Part shown: piece after piece, positions 54,400 to 64,000 of the stretch | Numbering within the stretch: position 1 is the first letter of the stretch | Layout: every line of letters begins with the position of its first letter | Source of the DNA: Pelobates cultripes | Lineage: Eukaryota; Chordata; Amphibia; Anura; Pelobatidae | Assembly: GCA_933207985.1 (NCBI GenBank) | Contig: OW240913.1 | Coordinates: forward strand, 323,650,512 to 323,714,511 | Reading direction: 5' to 3' | DNA length: 64,000 nucleotides | The notes under the pieces: generated by a model | The model's input: the letters and a program-made list of their open reading frames with translations, nothing else | What the model was told of the DNA's origin: nothing | The model's database searches: none | Program-made: the position numbers and the translations under genes

Positions 54400-54840
54400 T
54401 ATTGTACGTGTATTATACAGACAGCAGCACTATACAGGGAGCACTGATTGTCCTGGGATATTATACACAGACCTGTACTATACAGAGAGCAGCACTATAA
54501 GGGGGCACTGACTATTCTGGGATATTATACAGACACAGACCTGTATTATACAGAAAGCAGCACTATACGGGGAGCACTGACTTCCCAGGATATTATACAC
54601 ACACCTGTATTATACAGAAAGCAGCACTATACAGGGAGCACTCACTGTACCAGGATATTGTGCACACAGACCTGTATTATGCAGAGAGCAGCACTATTCA
54701 GGGAGCACTAACAGTCCCATGCATATTATACACACACAGACCTGTGTTATACAGAGTTCAGAACTGTACAGGGAGCACTGACTGTCCTGGGATATTATAG
54801 ACACAAACCTGTGTTATACAGAGAGCAGCACTATACTTTT
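54400..54840 (+). repeat. Minisatellite of about 62-65 bp
   Basis: The unit GGATATTATACACACAGACC, TGTATTATACAGAGAGCAGC and ACTATACAGGGAGCACTGA repeats about seven times with small length changes. A reading frame through it (54448-54711) is a by-product. Confidence 0.92.
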
Positions 54841-55047
54841 ATACAGATAGCTGAGCATAATATCCTATGTTTCAATCTCTAGACTACTAGTAAACAAAAC
54901 CAGTATAACACCAAAGTGAAAATTAGTGTAGGGAAATAAAGTATATATAACAATACATAGCTTAAAGTTATACAACAGCCTCCCAAGATCGTTACCCAAA
55001 GACGACCTTTACAACATGTAGAAAAAACACAGAACAACTATTCGGGA

Positions 55048-55529
55048 TACGGCTGAATTAATCTATAAAGGAACATAAAATATAGTGTAATGCAGTTAGT
55101 ACAGTAAGTTGTGCGCCAAACATGAATGCACTCACTAGATAGCGGTGAATGAATTGCTCATAGGGTGCCTCTCCCGAAGTAATGGGGGGCCAAGAATCCC
55201 ACTCTCCACTTCCAGATAGTCGATCTGACAAAGGGCTTCAGTAGGTGAGGGTAAAAAAACAGCAAATTTATTGATTAAAAAAATGTGAGCAGTCACCATA
55301 AGCATAGGATAAAAAGAAGCAGCGATAGGTCCTACACGTTTCGTTCCAAAGAAACTTCCTCAGGGACCGCAATAATATTAAACAAACATATGTTTGTTTA
55401 CATGTTATTTACATTGTAATTTGTTTTTAATATTATTGCGGTGCATTCATGTTTGGCGCACAACTTACTGTACTAACTGTATTACACTATATTTTATTTT
55501 ATGTTCCTTTATAGATTAATTCAGCCGTA
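55048..55529. repeat. Fold-back element, 84-89 bp arms
   Basis: The left arm 55048-55131 (ACGGCTGAATTAATC...CATGAATGCAC) is complementary to the right arm 55441-55529 (GTGCATTCATG...GATTAATTCAGCCGT) with a few indels. A second, inner inverted repeat pairs CCGCAATAATATTAAACAAA (55367-55386) with 55421-55442. The loop includes a hammerhead-like motif on the minus strand. Confidence 0.9.
55328..55368 (-). ncRNA. Hammerhead-like motif, one extra core base
   Basis: On the minus strand: GGTCC (55368-55364) pairs perfectly with GGACC (55332-55328) as stem I. The core CTGAGGA (55363-55357) is followed by one extra A. Stem II is GTTTC (55355-55351) with GGAAC (55347-55343), loop TTT. Core GAA (55342-55340). 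Stem III is AC with GT and a two-base loop, and A at 55333 takes the cleavage position. The extra A in the core may impair activity. The arrangement is that of a decayed Penelope-type hammerhead. Confidence 0.5.
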
Positions 55530-55739
55530 GTACCTGTTAACAGCAGCTCCCAGACGCGTGTAACAGGGCTGGGCAATGCAGGCTTAAGTGTGCGGCAGCT
55601 CACGCAGGTGATTCAGCGGTAAAGCGCACCAGCCCTATAAGTCAAATATATGTGTATATCTAGTGTATAGAAAAACACACGTTAGTGCAAATACATGCAG
55701 ACAACAGTGCAAAGGTGGAGCGCTTAAAGATAAAAATGA

Positions 55740-56415
55740 AAACACTCACTTACTCCTGCAACTTTCAGGAGGTAATAAAAATACACACACACAGACTGCA
55801 AAATACACACACTGCCAAACACACAGAGAGAGACTGCTGAATACACATAGGCTACTTTATACAGACTGCTGGATACATACAGACTGCTGAATACACACAC
55901 TGCTGAATACATACAGAGAGACTGTTGAATACACACAGATTGCAAAGAGGGGTGCAGTGTATGTGTTGTGTGTGTAGGGGTGCAGTGTGTGAGTGAGGGG
56001 TGCAGTGTTTGACAGGTGCCGTGTGAGGGGTGCAGTTTGTGACGGGTGCTGTGTGTGTGGGGGGTGCAGTGTGTGTGAGTGAGGGGTGCAATTTGTAACA
56101 AGGGCAGTTTGTGATGGGTGCTATGTGTGTGTTGTGCTGAGTGTGTTTGAGGGATGCTGTGTGTGGGGGGTGCTGTGTGTGTGTGAGGGTGCTGTGTGTG
56201 TGAGTAAGTGGTTCAGTGTGTGTGTGTGTAAGGGGTGTGTGAGGGTGCTTTGTGTCAGGGCTGATGTTTGTGTATGAGAGGTGCTGTGCCCTGATGATCT
56301 ACAGACAAGCTCACTGACACACACACACACACACAGGCTCACTACAAACAAGTTCACTGACACACACACACAAGCAAGCTCACTAGCAGACACACACACA
56401 CACCTGCGTATATCA
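55740..56415. repeat. CA/GT-rich low-complexity region
   Basis: A left half with CACACACAGACTGC words switches at about 55940 to a GTGTGTGAGGGGTGCAGT-type repeat, and returns to CA repeats at 56315-56405. Reading frames here are artefacts of the repeat. Confidence 0.92.
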
Positions 56416-56479
56416 AGCCTACCTGGCACTGGAGGCTGTTGCTGGGAGGTTAGGTAGCCATCTTTTGGCCTCTTCCAAC

Positions 56480-57005
56480 TGCAGCAAGGTCTCCGGCTTA
56501 ACGGGGGGGGGTGGAGCTTGGTGACGGGAGACGGGGCTTACCGACCTGGGTGGCGCTTCCATTGTGGCGGCGGAGCCTGCATCCGTGAGGCAGAGCAGGA
56601 GCCTGTGTGCAGGGGAATCTGCTGGGAAATCGGAAGGGAGACTGTCAATGCTCCCTCAAGCACCCAGCAGCCTCAGTGCAGACCCCAGCATCTCTCTCTT
56701 GAATTCCCTTGGACTGTAACAGGCTTTTACAGTCCGAGGGAAATAATAAAAGCACATGGCCAGCAAGTTGCCTGGACTGTCCCGGGAGGGTGATTTACCA
56801 GAGACAGACTCCAGCTTGCTGGGACTGTCACGGCAAAAAGGGGACAGTTGGCAATTATGGAGGACTGAGACTCAACGCTGGAAACCAGTCAGAACATTTC
56901 TATTTGTACTGCAAACGGGGGGCACACCTGAATACAGCTAGGGAGAGGGACAGTATTGTGTTAGAATTGCATATTTTTGTTACTAGCGCTATAGTGTTCC
57001 TTTAA
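56480..57005. other. GC-richer unnamed repeat; SINE- or MITE-like end
   Basis: The segment starts with a G run and GTGGAGCTTGG and ends GCGCTATAGTGTTCCTTTAA next to AAATAAAAATTTT, an ending that looks like a dispersed repeat terminus. I cannot assign a family. Confidence 0.3.
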
Positions 57006-57015
57006 ATAAAAATTT

Positions 57016-57940
57016 TGTTTTGAGGGGGTGGGGCTTGCCCAGCATGGCGAGCAGTCGCACATCGAATGAGCTCAAGGAGAAATTTTCCTAATATTATATT
57101 TTTTGATGGCTCTTGTACCGCAAACTAGATCCTGCAGCTCACCGAGGACTCTTACTCCAACAAATTTGAATATCGACACTGTTTTTCTGGCTTGACAACC
57201 CGCCGTGCCAATTTTGCGGCCTAGCTGGGGTCTGGCCGAGCAGTGGGGAAGGCGGCTGATCCCTCAGCCCACGCTCCAGTTGGACCCACGGTGGACAGCC
57301 CTGTTCTCCCCCCCACCAGTGAGATTTATCCTGGCAACCTCAGCTACCTACCTTCACCGGAAACTGATCTGGCAGCACCCTGCAAACACAAATAGTTCTA
57401 ACTCCCGCTTTCAATATGGCACCGGAACCTATAGGTCATCGGAGTCTTAATCTCGGCTTTTTGGCAGCCTTCGACAAGATTTGTGAGACATTTTGGGAGC
57501 GACTGCGGGAACGAGCCCAGAGCCTTACAGGTGCTGACCCAGACAAAAGGAACAATCACACGCTTACTCACCCCTCACAGGAATCCCTGAAGGAACCCAG
57601 GAAACTAAGCTGCTCTGAACGGCGAACGAGCGCTCGGGTACCCAGAAGGAGCTGCCGTACTGGGAGTGGGAATCCCTGATATGCTCGATGCATACGTGCC
57701 TATCGGAGGAGATGAGCAAAGAATCATGCGGGTGAGAAGCGCCGGGATCATCCTCCTCCTCATTCTGCCCCCCCCCCCAGAAGCACAGGGGCCTCTCCTA
57801 GACAACGCATGGTCTCACAAGCCGATGGCAACACACAGTCGGGGCAGGCAGCTCCTCCAGCGCGGAACGAAGGTTTTAGCCCCACTCTATTTGTATTTTG
57901 TGTGTGCTCAAATCTTTATCATTTTCTCACACAAAAAATA
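57016..57940 (+). mobile_element. Possible L1-like 5' end with ORF1 start
   Basis: The text TTGAGGGGGTGGGGCTTGCC recalls the start of L1-like element 3 (TTAGGGGCGTGGTTTGACC). A frame from about 57416 reads MAPEPIGHRSLNLGFLAAF with a hydrophilic continuation (RNNHTLTHPSQES), then a second frame from 57666. No RRM-like wording is visible, and there is no ORF2 or tail, so the assignment is tentative. Confidence 0.3.
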
Positions 57941-58612
57941 ACTGTTTTGCAGAATGCTGCACTATAAACTGGCCTCTTTAGCCATAGCACCTCACTTCAG
58001 AAAAATACTTCCTTCTCAAATATATGTACACAGCTCAGCCACTAACAGTACTGAATGATTTGAACTATGAAGCAACCTTCATTAGAAGGAGAGGACACCC
58101 ATGGAGAAAATTAATGCTGTTGACAAGTACCTCTGAGTGCTGTAATTTATGCATAACAGAAGTTTGCAATCAGACTTATATTTGTGTTATGCTAATAAAG
58201 ACTTGGTAAGAAAGCAGATTATCAATCAATAAATGTAGTAGAGAACCTGGCTTTAACAGACATTAGAGAGGACCCCAGACTATATCACATATACCTGAAA
58301 GTTCAATCCTTTTAAGGGGGTGAGTATATTTTTATTAGATTTTTTTATTTCCTTTTCTTTTCTCTTTGTATCCTTTAAAAGTTTTATTCGTTTCATTTTC
58401 TCTTTTTTTGTTTACTGTTAATTTTGGAATTAATTTACTATTTTTTGTACACACATTGCCAAGAATATATTGTATATTCAGGATATTCACCTCTCACTTC
58501 CAGCTGCAGGAGTATCGCACACAGACTCCAGGTAGTTAGTCAAACTGTCAGTAAACATTTTTACTACTTACATCGTACTATATTTCGCTATAGCGGTTAT
58601 GCTGCTTGTAGT
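57941..58612. other. No gene recognised
   Basis: AT-rich; short frames without similarity. T-rich tracts occupy 58330-58420. Confidence 0.45.
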
Positions 58613-59488
58613 GCAGTATCCAAAAGTATTGGAACCCTTCCACTTTTTTAAGAATGCACACACTTTTCTCTGCTCTTAGTGTAAATTGTATAAATGATTT
58701 TGTATCCAACACTCTATTTCAAATGTAATAGAACAGAAACTTCACACATTACTTCAAACAAAACAAACGAGAATGGCATGGACAAATATATTGGTACTCT
58801 TAACCTTTTATGTCACTGCACAGCTTTTAGAGAAAATAACTGCATTCAAGCTCTTTCTGTAGCGTTGATTAACATTTCTTCATTTTTCGACTTGGATTTT
58901 GGGCCACTCTTCTTGAGCAAACTGCTCCAGTTCTATCAAGTATGATCGGCCCCTTTTCTTGTGTTTCCACAGGGATTCAGATCTGGAATCATAAAAAGTC
59001 ACTTTGGAAAATCCCAATATTTTCTTCTAGTCCATTCTTGGGTGCTTTTAGAGGTATGTTTCAGGTCACTATTCTGCTGCAGTACCCATGACCTGCAACT
59101 AGGACACAACTTTCTGACAATGGGTAGTACATTTTGCTCCAGAATGCCTTGATAGTCTTCTGCTTTCATTGAGCCCTGCACAGTTTCTAAGTGCCAGTAC
59201 AAGTAAAGTAACTCCAAAACATAATTGAGCCTCATCCATGTTTCACAGTAAGGATGGTGATCTTTTTCGTTGAAAGCTTTTTTTTTTTTTCCTTCTGGAA
59301 ATATGGAGTTGTTGTGATTTGCCAAAAATATCTACTTTTGTATTGTCGGTTCAAAGGACATTCTCCCCTAAGGATTGTGACCTGTCAACATGCATTTTAG
59401 CAAACTTCGGTCAGAAATTCAGGGCAAGTTGTCCATTCCAGTATTTGATTAAAATGCAAGGGTACCAATATTTTCATCCACATCTGTG
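58613..59488 (-). mobile_element. Second Tc1/mariner relic (3' half of transposase)
   Basis: Terminal repeats are GTATCCAAAAGTATTGGAAC at the left and, inverted, AAGGGTACCAATATTTTCATC at the right. A minus-strand frame (59325-58999) reads YCETWMRLNYVLE-like text, then GSMKAEDYQGILEQNVLPIV, WVLQQNSDLKHTSKSTQEW and RRKYWDFPK, the DDE domain of Tc1-like transposase. The conserved DNDPKHT is NSDLKHT, so a catalytic Asp is replaced by Asn. The DNA-binding half is missing. Remnants of the C-terminus continue to about 58870. Confidence 0.87.
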
Positions 59489-59494
59489 CATAAC

Positions 59495-60855
59495 CAGTGC
59501 ACATAAATGTGGACTGCTATGCTGTGACGTTTTGCTTATCCCATTAAGAACACCGCCTCAGAAGTAAAATCCAAGCATGGTGGAAAATCTCCTTGATGTT
59601 TCCTCAAGGGGTTAAGAGAGGTAAATAATGAAAAGCTTAGAGGCACACACAATGGTAGCACATTAACAGAGACAGAAATATTTTAATATTTTGTGAGACA
59701 GATCTGATGTTGGAGAGGTAATATGGATAGAGATACAAAGATAATATGCAGAAAGCCCTAACCAGGTAAATATAGAGGCGCATGTAGCATTCAAAGCAAT
59801 CTACGTATTTTTCTCCTTGTTGAGCTCAGCTCAGTGAATAATAATACAATTATAAAATAATTCACATCTTATTGTATTTATTATCATTACACTATTATTA
59901 TTAAGTTCTCAAGTCACCTTTTATCTGGGCCATTTACAATAAAAGCATTACCAACATTAGCCACTAGATGGAAATGGCATATCCATAATCTTTTTTTTGC
60001 AACGCAGATCACCAACATAGGAGTGTACACATGAAGTGTGCCAGCTGTGCTTAGGCACACCCTAATGATACAAATACAAGGTGTGCTGTGCCAGACATGT
60101 GACTGTGATAACACACAATTGAATACACACGGTATAATGAGCAGGTATCCACAGCAGTACATATAGAGAAGATGGGGAGATATATACAGGGAGAGAGTGT
60201 AAATACACAAAGGAAAGGGGAAAATACCAATCAAAAAAGGAACAGAAAAAGTACTGGGGACATAGAAGCTCTTCTAAACACGGTTTCAATCAGCTTTTCC
60301 ATAAGCAAAGAGGAAGCTCTCAAGCACCAGATCCACAGGAACAATGTGTAGCTAGGTAACTCACTTTATTAATCAGCAGCATAAAAAAATAACATATAAT
60401 AGGACGATTCTCTAATCATCTCAAACCATTCACCGCGGCTTAGCAGCAGGTCTACGTGTAAGTCAAATCTCTCTCTCCTCCAAACAAAAAGCAGCAAACA
60501 CGTTTCTTCCAATTGTGTTTTATTGGGTTTTCAGAATTATAAACAGGTTAGTTAAACAATTTAGAAAAACAGTTTAATACTATACAATAGGTATCCTTTG
60601 GTCACATTATAGTGTATAATACATCACAGAATCATTAGACAAGAGTACGGCAAACAAGTCTCTTAAACACACTGCCGGATTATGGGATTATGACGTCCTA
60701 CATGATGATGCATTTCACCGTGTGATTGGTTCTTCAGATTGCTCTACATCATGAATCACATGTGCTTCACAGGGGTTAATTCAGACCGACACATAGTAAT
60801 TACAAGTAGTACATAGCATAACAAGGCACAGAAACACAATAAATAAAACACAGAC
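59495..60855. other. No gene recognised
   Basis: AT-rich DNA with a few short frames. No repeat family could be named with confidence. Confidence 0.4.
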
Positions 60856-61101
60856 TCAGTAGTGTGCTGAAAAGGCTGTGGTCTTTTATTTAGTTTACAA
60901 ATAATACAAACATATATTAACTTTATAACCAAACATCTCCGGGTTTTAAACCCCCAGAGAATTAACCAAACATCTCCGTTCCTTAAACCCCCAGAGATTT
61001 AACACCTAACTCACCAGAGTATTGCCCTATTAGCCTGAACTTAAACCAAATGATAATGAAACTCAGCTAGTCCACCCCCCCTTTAAATTAGGCAGGTGAC
61101 C

Positions 61102-61350
61102 TCAACCCCACACGCTGCAGCATGCAACTAATGCCATGGCCTTATCGATCATGCACTGCAAATCGTTATTGAAAATATCCAACCCAACATCAGATAAATG
61201 AATACCATCCCTTATAAACAAGCCTTTGCACTTCCCTTCAATGTCAACATGGCGAAAAGAGAAACCACCGAGTGATGGCATAAATTTATCCATGGCTTTA
61301 TTAAGCTTGCGCCTAACTCTCTCTAACGCTTTAAACTTAGCATTGCGCAA
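61102..61350 (-). pseudogene. SGNH-hydrolase C-terminal remnant
   Basis: The 82-codon frame reads RVRRKLNKAMDKFMPSLGG, FSFRHVDIEGKCKGLFIRDG, IHLSDVGLDIFNNDLQ. DGIHLS holds the DxxH pair of block V of the SGNH esterase/hydrolase fold. The nucleophile Ser block and blocks II-III are missing. In vertebrate Ngaro elements this accessory domain accompanies RT; its role is unknown. Confidence 0.75.
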
Positions 61351-61393
61351 TCAAATTAACCTTGGGACTATTTTGGACCAAATAATTAGTGAG

Positions 61394-61798
61394 TCAGGGA
61401 ACATTTGCCCTAAGGTAATTGATTACCCAAACCACCCCTAAGTTGTCACAATGAAAAGTGAACCTCTTGTTAGCCAATTTGGAGCCCCAAACATCAAGGG
61501 CTACAACTATTGGAAATAATTCCAAAAGAGTAATCATTCTTGTCCAACTATACTCAAACCACGACTGGGGCCAACCAGCTGCTGCCCATCTACCATGAAA
61601 ATATATGCCAAAACCCTGAGACCCAGCTGCATCTGTGAAAATATCCAAACCCCAGTTAGATACAAAATCACTTTGCCAAATCATGGAACCATTAAAGTTA
61701 CATAAAAATTCATTCCATACATGTAAATCTTCTATGATCTGTCTAGAAATTCTAACATGGTGATGTGGATTTTTAAAACTAGCTATAGGTGTTGACAT
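61394..61798 (-). pseudogene. Ngaro RNase H
   Basis: Read: RISRQIIEDLHVWNEFL, WGLDIFTDAAGSQGFGIYF (first catalytic Asp), GRWAAAGWPQSWFEYSWTR, ITLLELFPIVVALDVWG (Glu), FTFHCDNLGVVWVINYLRA (Asp). All three acidic positions are kept. It stops abruptly at NYLRANVP; the last part and anything downstream up to the hydrolase have been deleted. Confidence 0.85.
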
Positions 61799-62637
61799 AT
61801 GTGGAAAAGGCTGTAGCCATAGGCATTACTCTTGAAGCAAAATTTTGTAAACCTAACACGGATTGCAATTTACCTAAGGTCGTTTTGCTAACATCTAATA
61901 GATGAGAAATTTCGCGCTTCATTCTTATAATCTTATATTCAGGCAAATGAAACTCCATTTGCTCAGAATCAATAATTATAACTAATAACTGTAAACATGT
62001 ACTAGGCCAAACTGTCTTTTCTTTTGCCAACAGAATGCCAAAGTGCTGAGCAATGGACATGAAAATCTGTAGTAAATGAAAGCAATCTGAAGATTCAGCT
62101 TTCCCAATGAAAAGAAAATCATCCACATAATGAATAACCGAATGTAAACCCGAAACCTGTTTAACCCCTTAAGGAACAAACTTCTGGAATAAAAGGGAAT
62201 CATGACATGTCACAAATGTCATGTGTCGTTAAGGGTTTAAGAACCCATTCCAGAAAACTTGAAAAACTTTCAAAATAAAAACAAGAAGTAGAACAACCCA
62301 TATAAATACATTTTTCAAAATAAAATCCTCACTCAAATTGAAAACCCAAAGAACCAAAACAGTCGGGGTGTATAGGAAGTAGCCTAAATGCTGACTCAAT
62401 GTCGACCTTTAACAAATGGGCACTCTGCCCACACTTCCTAACCCACTGCAACGCATCATCAAACGAAGTATACGACAGAAATAATAGAGGCATCCATCTC
62501 ATCTGAAAAAGACTGCTAGCTTTATGTGAATGACGCTCACAGTAAACACTAGCAAAAATACAGAACACCTGAAGCCAATTATTAAAAGAACAGGGTACAG
62601 GTCGTTTCCTGTCCTCGTCTTTTTCTTGCCTTAACAA
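61779..62637 (-). pseudogene. Ngaro reverse transcriptase
   Basis: The first part (62637-62329) has LFLSYTSFDDALQWVRKCGQ and LLKVDIESAFRLLPIHPD, the RT palm start. The second part (62160-61779) has HYVDDFLFIGKAESSD, so the YVDD pair is intact, then LQIFMSIAQHFGILLAKEKT and LLDVSKTTLGKLQSVLGLQN. The two parts are separated by a TTAA miniature element and short losses. Confidence 0.85.
62165..62236. mobile_element. 72-bp TTAA miniature palindrome, copy 2
   Basis: TTAA at 62161-62164 and 62237-62240 flank CCCCTTAAGGAACAAAC, TTCTGGAATAAAAGGGAATC and a mirrored end GTGTCGTTAAGGGT. It is the same family as 41786-41853. Confidence 0.9.
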
Positions 62638-62803
62638 AAATTACTTAGAGGTTGGTAATAATGAAAGAATATCAACATATTCATCATTTCAAATTTTTTC
62701 TTTAATGAAATTAGATAAATGATAACCAAGAGGTGACGATTCGCATGCCAAAGCTTCCTTCAAACAAGACTTACTAATAGGCATACTGCTCCTGTCAGAC
62801 CTA

Positions 62804-63334
62804 TTAACCAAGCCATAGCTGGACTACCAGCTTTACCTTGTATAGTGTGAAATAAGACACCCAAGGCTTCCCCCAGCTTGGCTTCAGGAGAAACCCCAGA
62901 GAATAACTCACCAGACGAATTGTCCATTTCCTCCGCGGGTGTAGTATGCGAGATTCCAGCTTGCTCACGACTTCAATGACCGGTACTTGTCCCAATTCAG
63001 CAACCTGACAGGATTTTTTCTTAATTTTCACTGCAGCTTTGGACTTCTTGCTCCCTCTGGTGGATGAAGGGGAATAAATCACTCTTGACTTACAAATCCT
63101 CTTCTTTCTTCCATGAAGTAAACTTCTGTCACTCAGGCAAACAGACATTTGATGCTCCTCCTCAGAGTCTTCCCCTTTTGCAGCTTCCTCCGCCTCAGGC
63201 TCTATAATGTCCAATGAAGAATCCTGTCGACGTGAATCCATTTGAGAGGAAGGGGCAGTCAAAAGGCACTGCATGAGCCATTCAGCACCTCCACTCTTCA
63301 CTTCCTCAATCAAATGTTCCATGGCTAAACACAC
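62804..63334 (-). pseudogene. Ngaro gag-like ORF
   Basis: A 176-codon frame begins MCLAMEHLIEEVKSGGAEWL. It contains an acidic patch (EPEAEEAAKGEDSEEEHQ) and basic patches (GRKKRICKSR, RGSKKSKAAVKIKKK). It precedes RT in the right orientation, so it is likely the gag frame, or its N-terminal part. I see no zinc knuckle. Confidence 0.5.
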
Positions 63335-63649
63335 ACAGAATAAAAAAGAATTTGCTGTGAGGGGAAGAAAAGAAAAAGAGCTCCACAGTAGGGTAATTTC
63401 TTCTTTCTTCTGGCGCCAAAACTTACCTCAGGGCGCATTAAATACAAGTTTTTCCTGCTTCAGAGTACCATCGCGGACAAGCGCTCCAATCAGAGCACTG
63501 TCCGCACAGACCCCTGTCTGGATAGCTCACGAGGGCACTGCAACGGCTGTTGCTGAATGCCCTCGTGGCCACAGCTATTCGCGCCGCAACCTGACCCCTG
63601 ACTAACCCCGCAATGCACATGTGTACCTAGTCGATGGACTAGGTACATT

Positions 63650-64000
63650 CTGTCTGGTTTTATACCACGTTCACTCATGATCAAAATGGAAACATTCAGA
63701 AACACCCAGATATGCTTTCAGTTTGGCTACTCTAACCTTAAATTTGAAATTCACCTTGAATACACTTTGAATTCTCACTTTAGTAATTAACCCTGTAAAT
63801 TAAAATTGTCAGAAATCAAAGTGAATTTAACATTTTAGACCTAAATAGCCGAACAAAAAGCATAGATGATTTGGGAAAAAATTCCACTTCAGCTCTTTTG
63901 GCCTTAATTTTGTAATTCACTTTGAATTCCCAGCAATCCTCACGTTAGTAAGTACCCCGGTTGGACAAATATCTTTTTTTGTTGTGTATATTTCTGACCT
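63650..64000. other. No gene; old repeat remnants
   Basis: Contains phrases like TTTTGGCCTTAATTTTGTA that recur loosely near 12110. No other structure can be supported. Confidence 0.4.

Larger units (their letters stand above)
60860..63640 (-). mobile_element. Ngaro-like (DIRS-order) retroelement, minus strand
   Basis: From right to left: a near-palindrome GTACCTAGTCGATGGACTAG (63624), a gag-like ORF (63334-62804), RT (62637-61779), RNase H (61798-61394), and an SGNH-hydrolase remnant (61350-61102), then a 3' tail. RT plus RNase H plus SGNH hydrolase is characteristic of vertebrate Ngaro elements. The tyrosine recombinase is absent. A 72-bp TTAA palindrome is inserted at 62165-62236 within RT. 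Confidence 0.82.

Noticed and set aside
55663..56430. Protein frames in the CA/GT-rich region
   Set aside because: Composition is that of simple repeats in all frames.

Overview
The window looks like repeat-dominated nuclear DNA from a vertebrate, most likely an anuran amphibian. This is an inference from the transposon mix: Tx1/L1-like, CR1 and L2 LINEs, DIRS and Ngaro tyrosine-recombinase retroelements, Penelope, Copia and Gypsy, many hAT and piggyBac elements, and Tc1/mariner relics. I found no host protein-coding exon I would stand behind. Almost every long reading frame belongs to a mobile element, and most are broken. One weak candidate for a host promoter plus first exon lies on the minus strand near 51.7-51.9 kb.

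Layout. 1-3.3 kb: a hAT element (transposase relic, solo LTR, 3' terminus) inserted in a piggyBac fragment. 4.1-7.6 kb: an internally deleted Gypsy element with its 3' LTR, then a decayed L2/CR1-type LINE. 8.9-11.8 kb: a piggyBac-derived non-autonomous element carrying a perfect 49-bp hairpin, then two hAT miniature elements sharing one 8-bp target. 13.1-17.5 kb: a DIRS element with gag and RT/RNase H, each with one in-frame stop, and no recombinase. 19.3-31.3 kb: a nested set. A piggyBac copy is split by a 10.3-kb hAT, whose internal tandem array is hit by two L1-like elements and whose coding region is hit by a Charlie-type hAT. 31.6-37.2 kb: a Copia LTR and gag, a piggyBac transposase gene with its catalytic triad readable, and a CR1 LINE. 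37.2-41.4 kb: a 111-bp tandem array and hAT relics interrupted by a Gypsy-type gag fragment and an 18S rRNA fragment. 42.1-49.9 kb: a minus-strand Penelope element carrying a full-length L1-like element and a 428-bp insert that contains a hammerhead ribozyme. 49.9-60.8 kb: piggyBac derivatives, two Tc1 relics, a minisatellite, a fold-back with a second hammerhead-like motif, and GT/CA-rich DNA. 60.9-63.6 kb: a minus-strand Ngaro-type element whose RNase H runs directly into an SGNH-hydrolase remnant.

The order of insertion can be read from target-site duplications: TTAA for piggyBac, 8 bp for hAT, 10-14 bp for L1. The most notable signal is the small dimer-like insert at 48857-49284, with a complete type I hammerhead fold, resembling Penelope-derived retrozymes.
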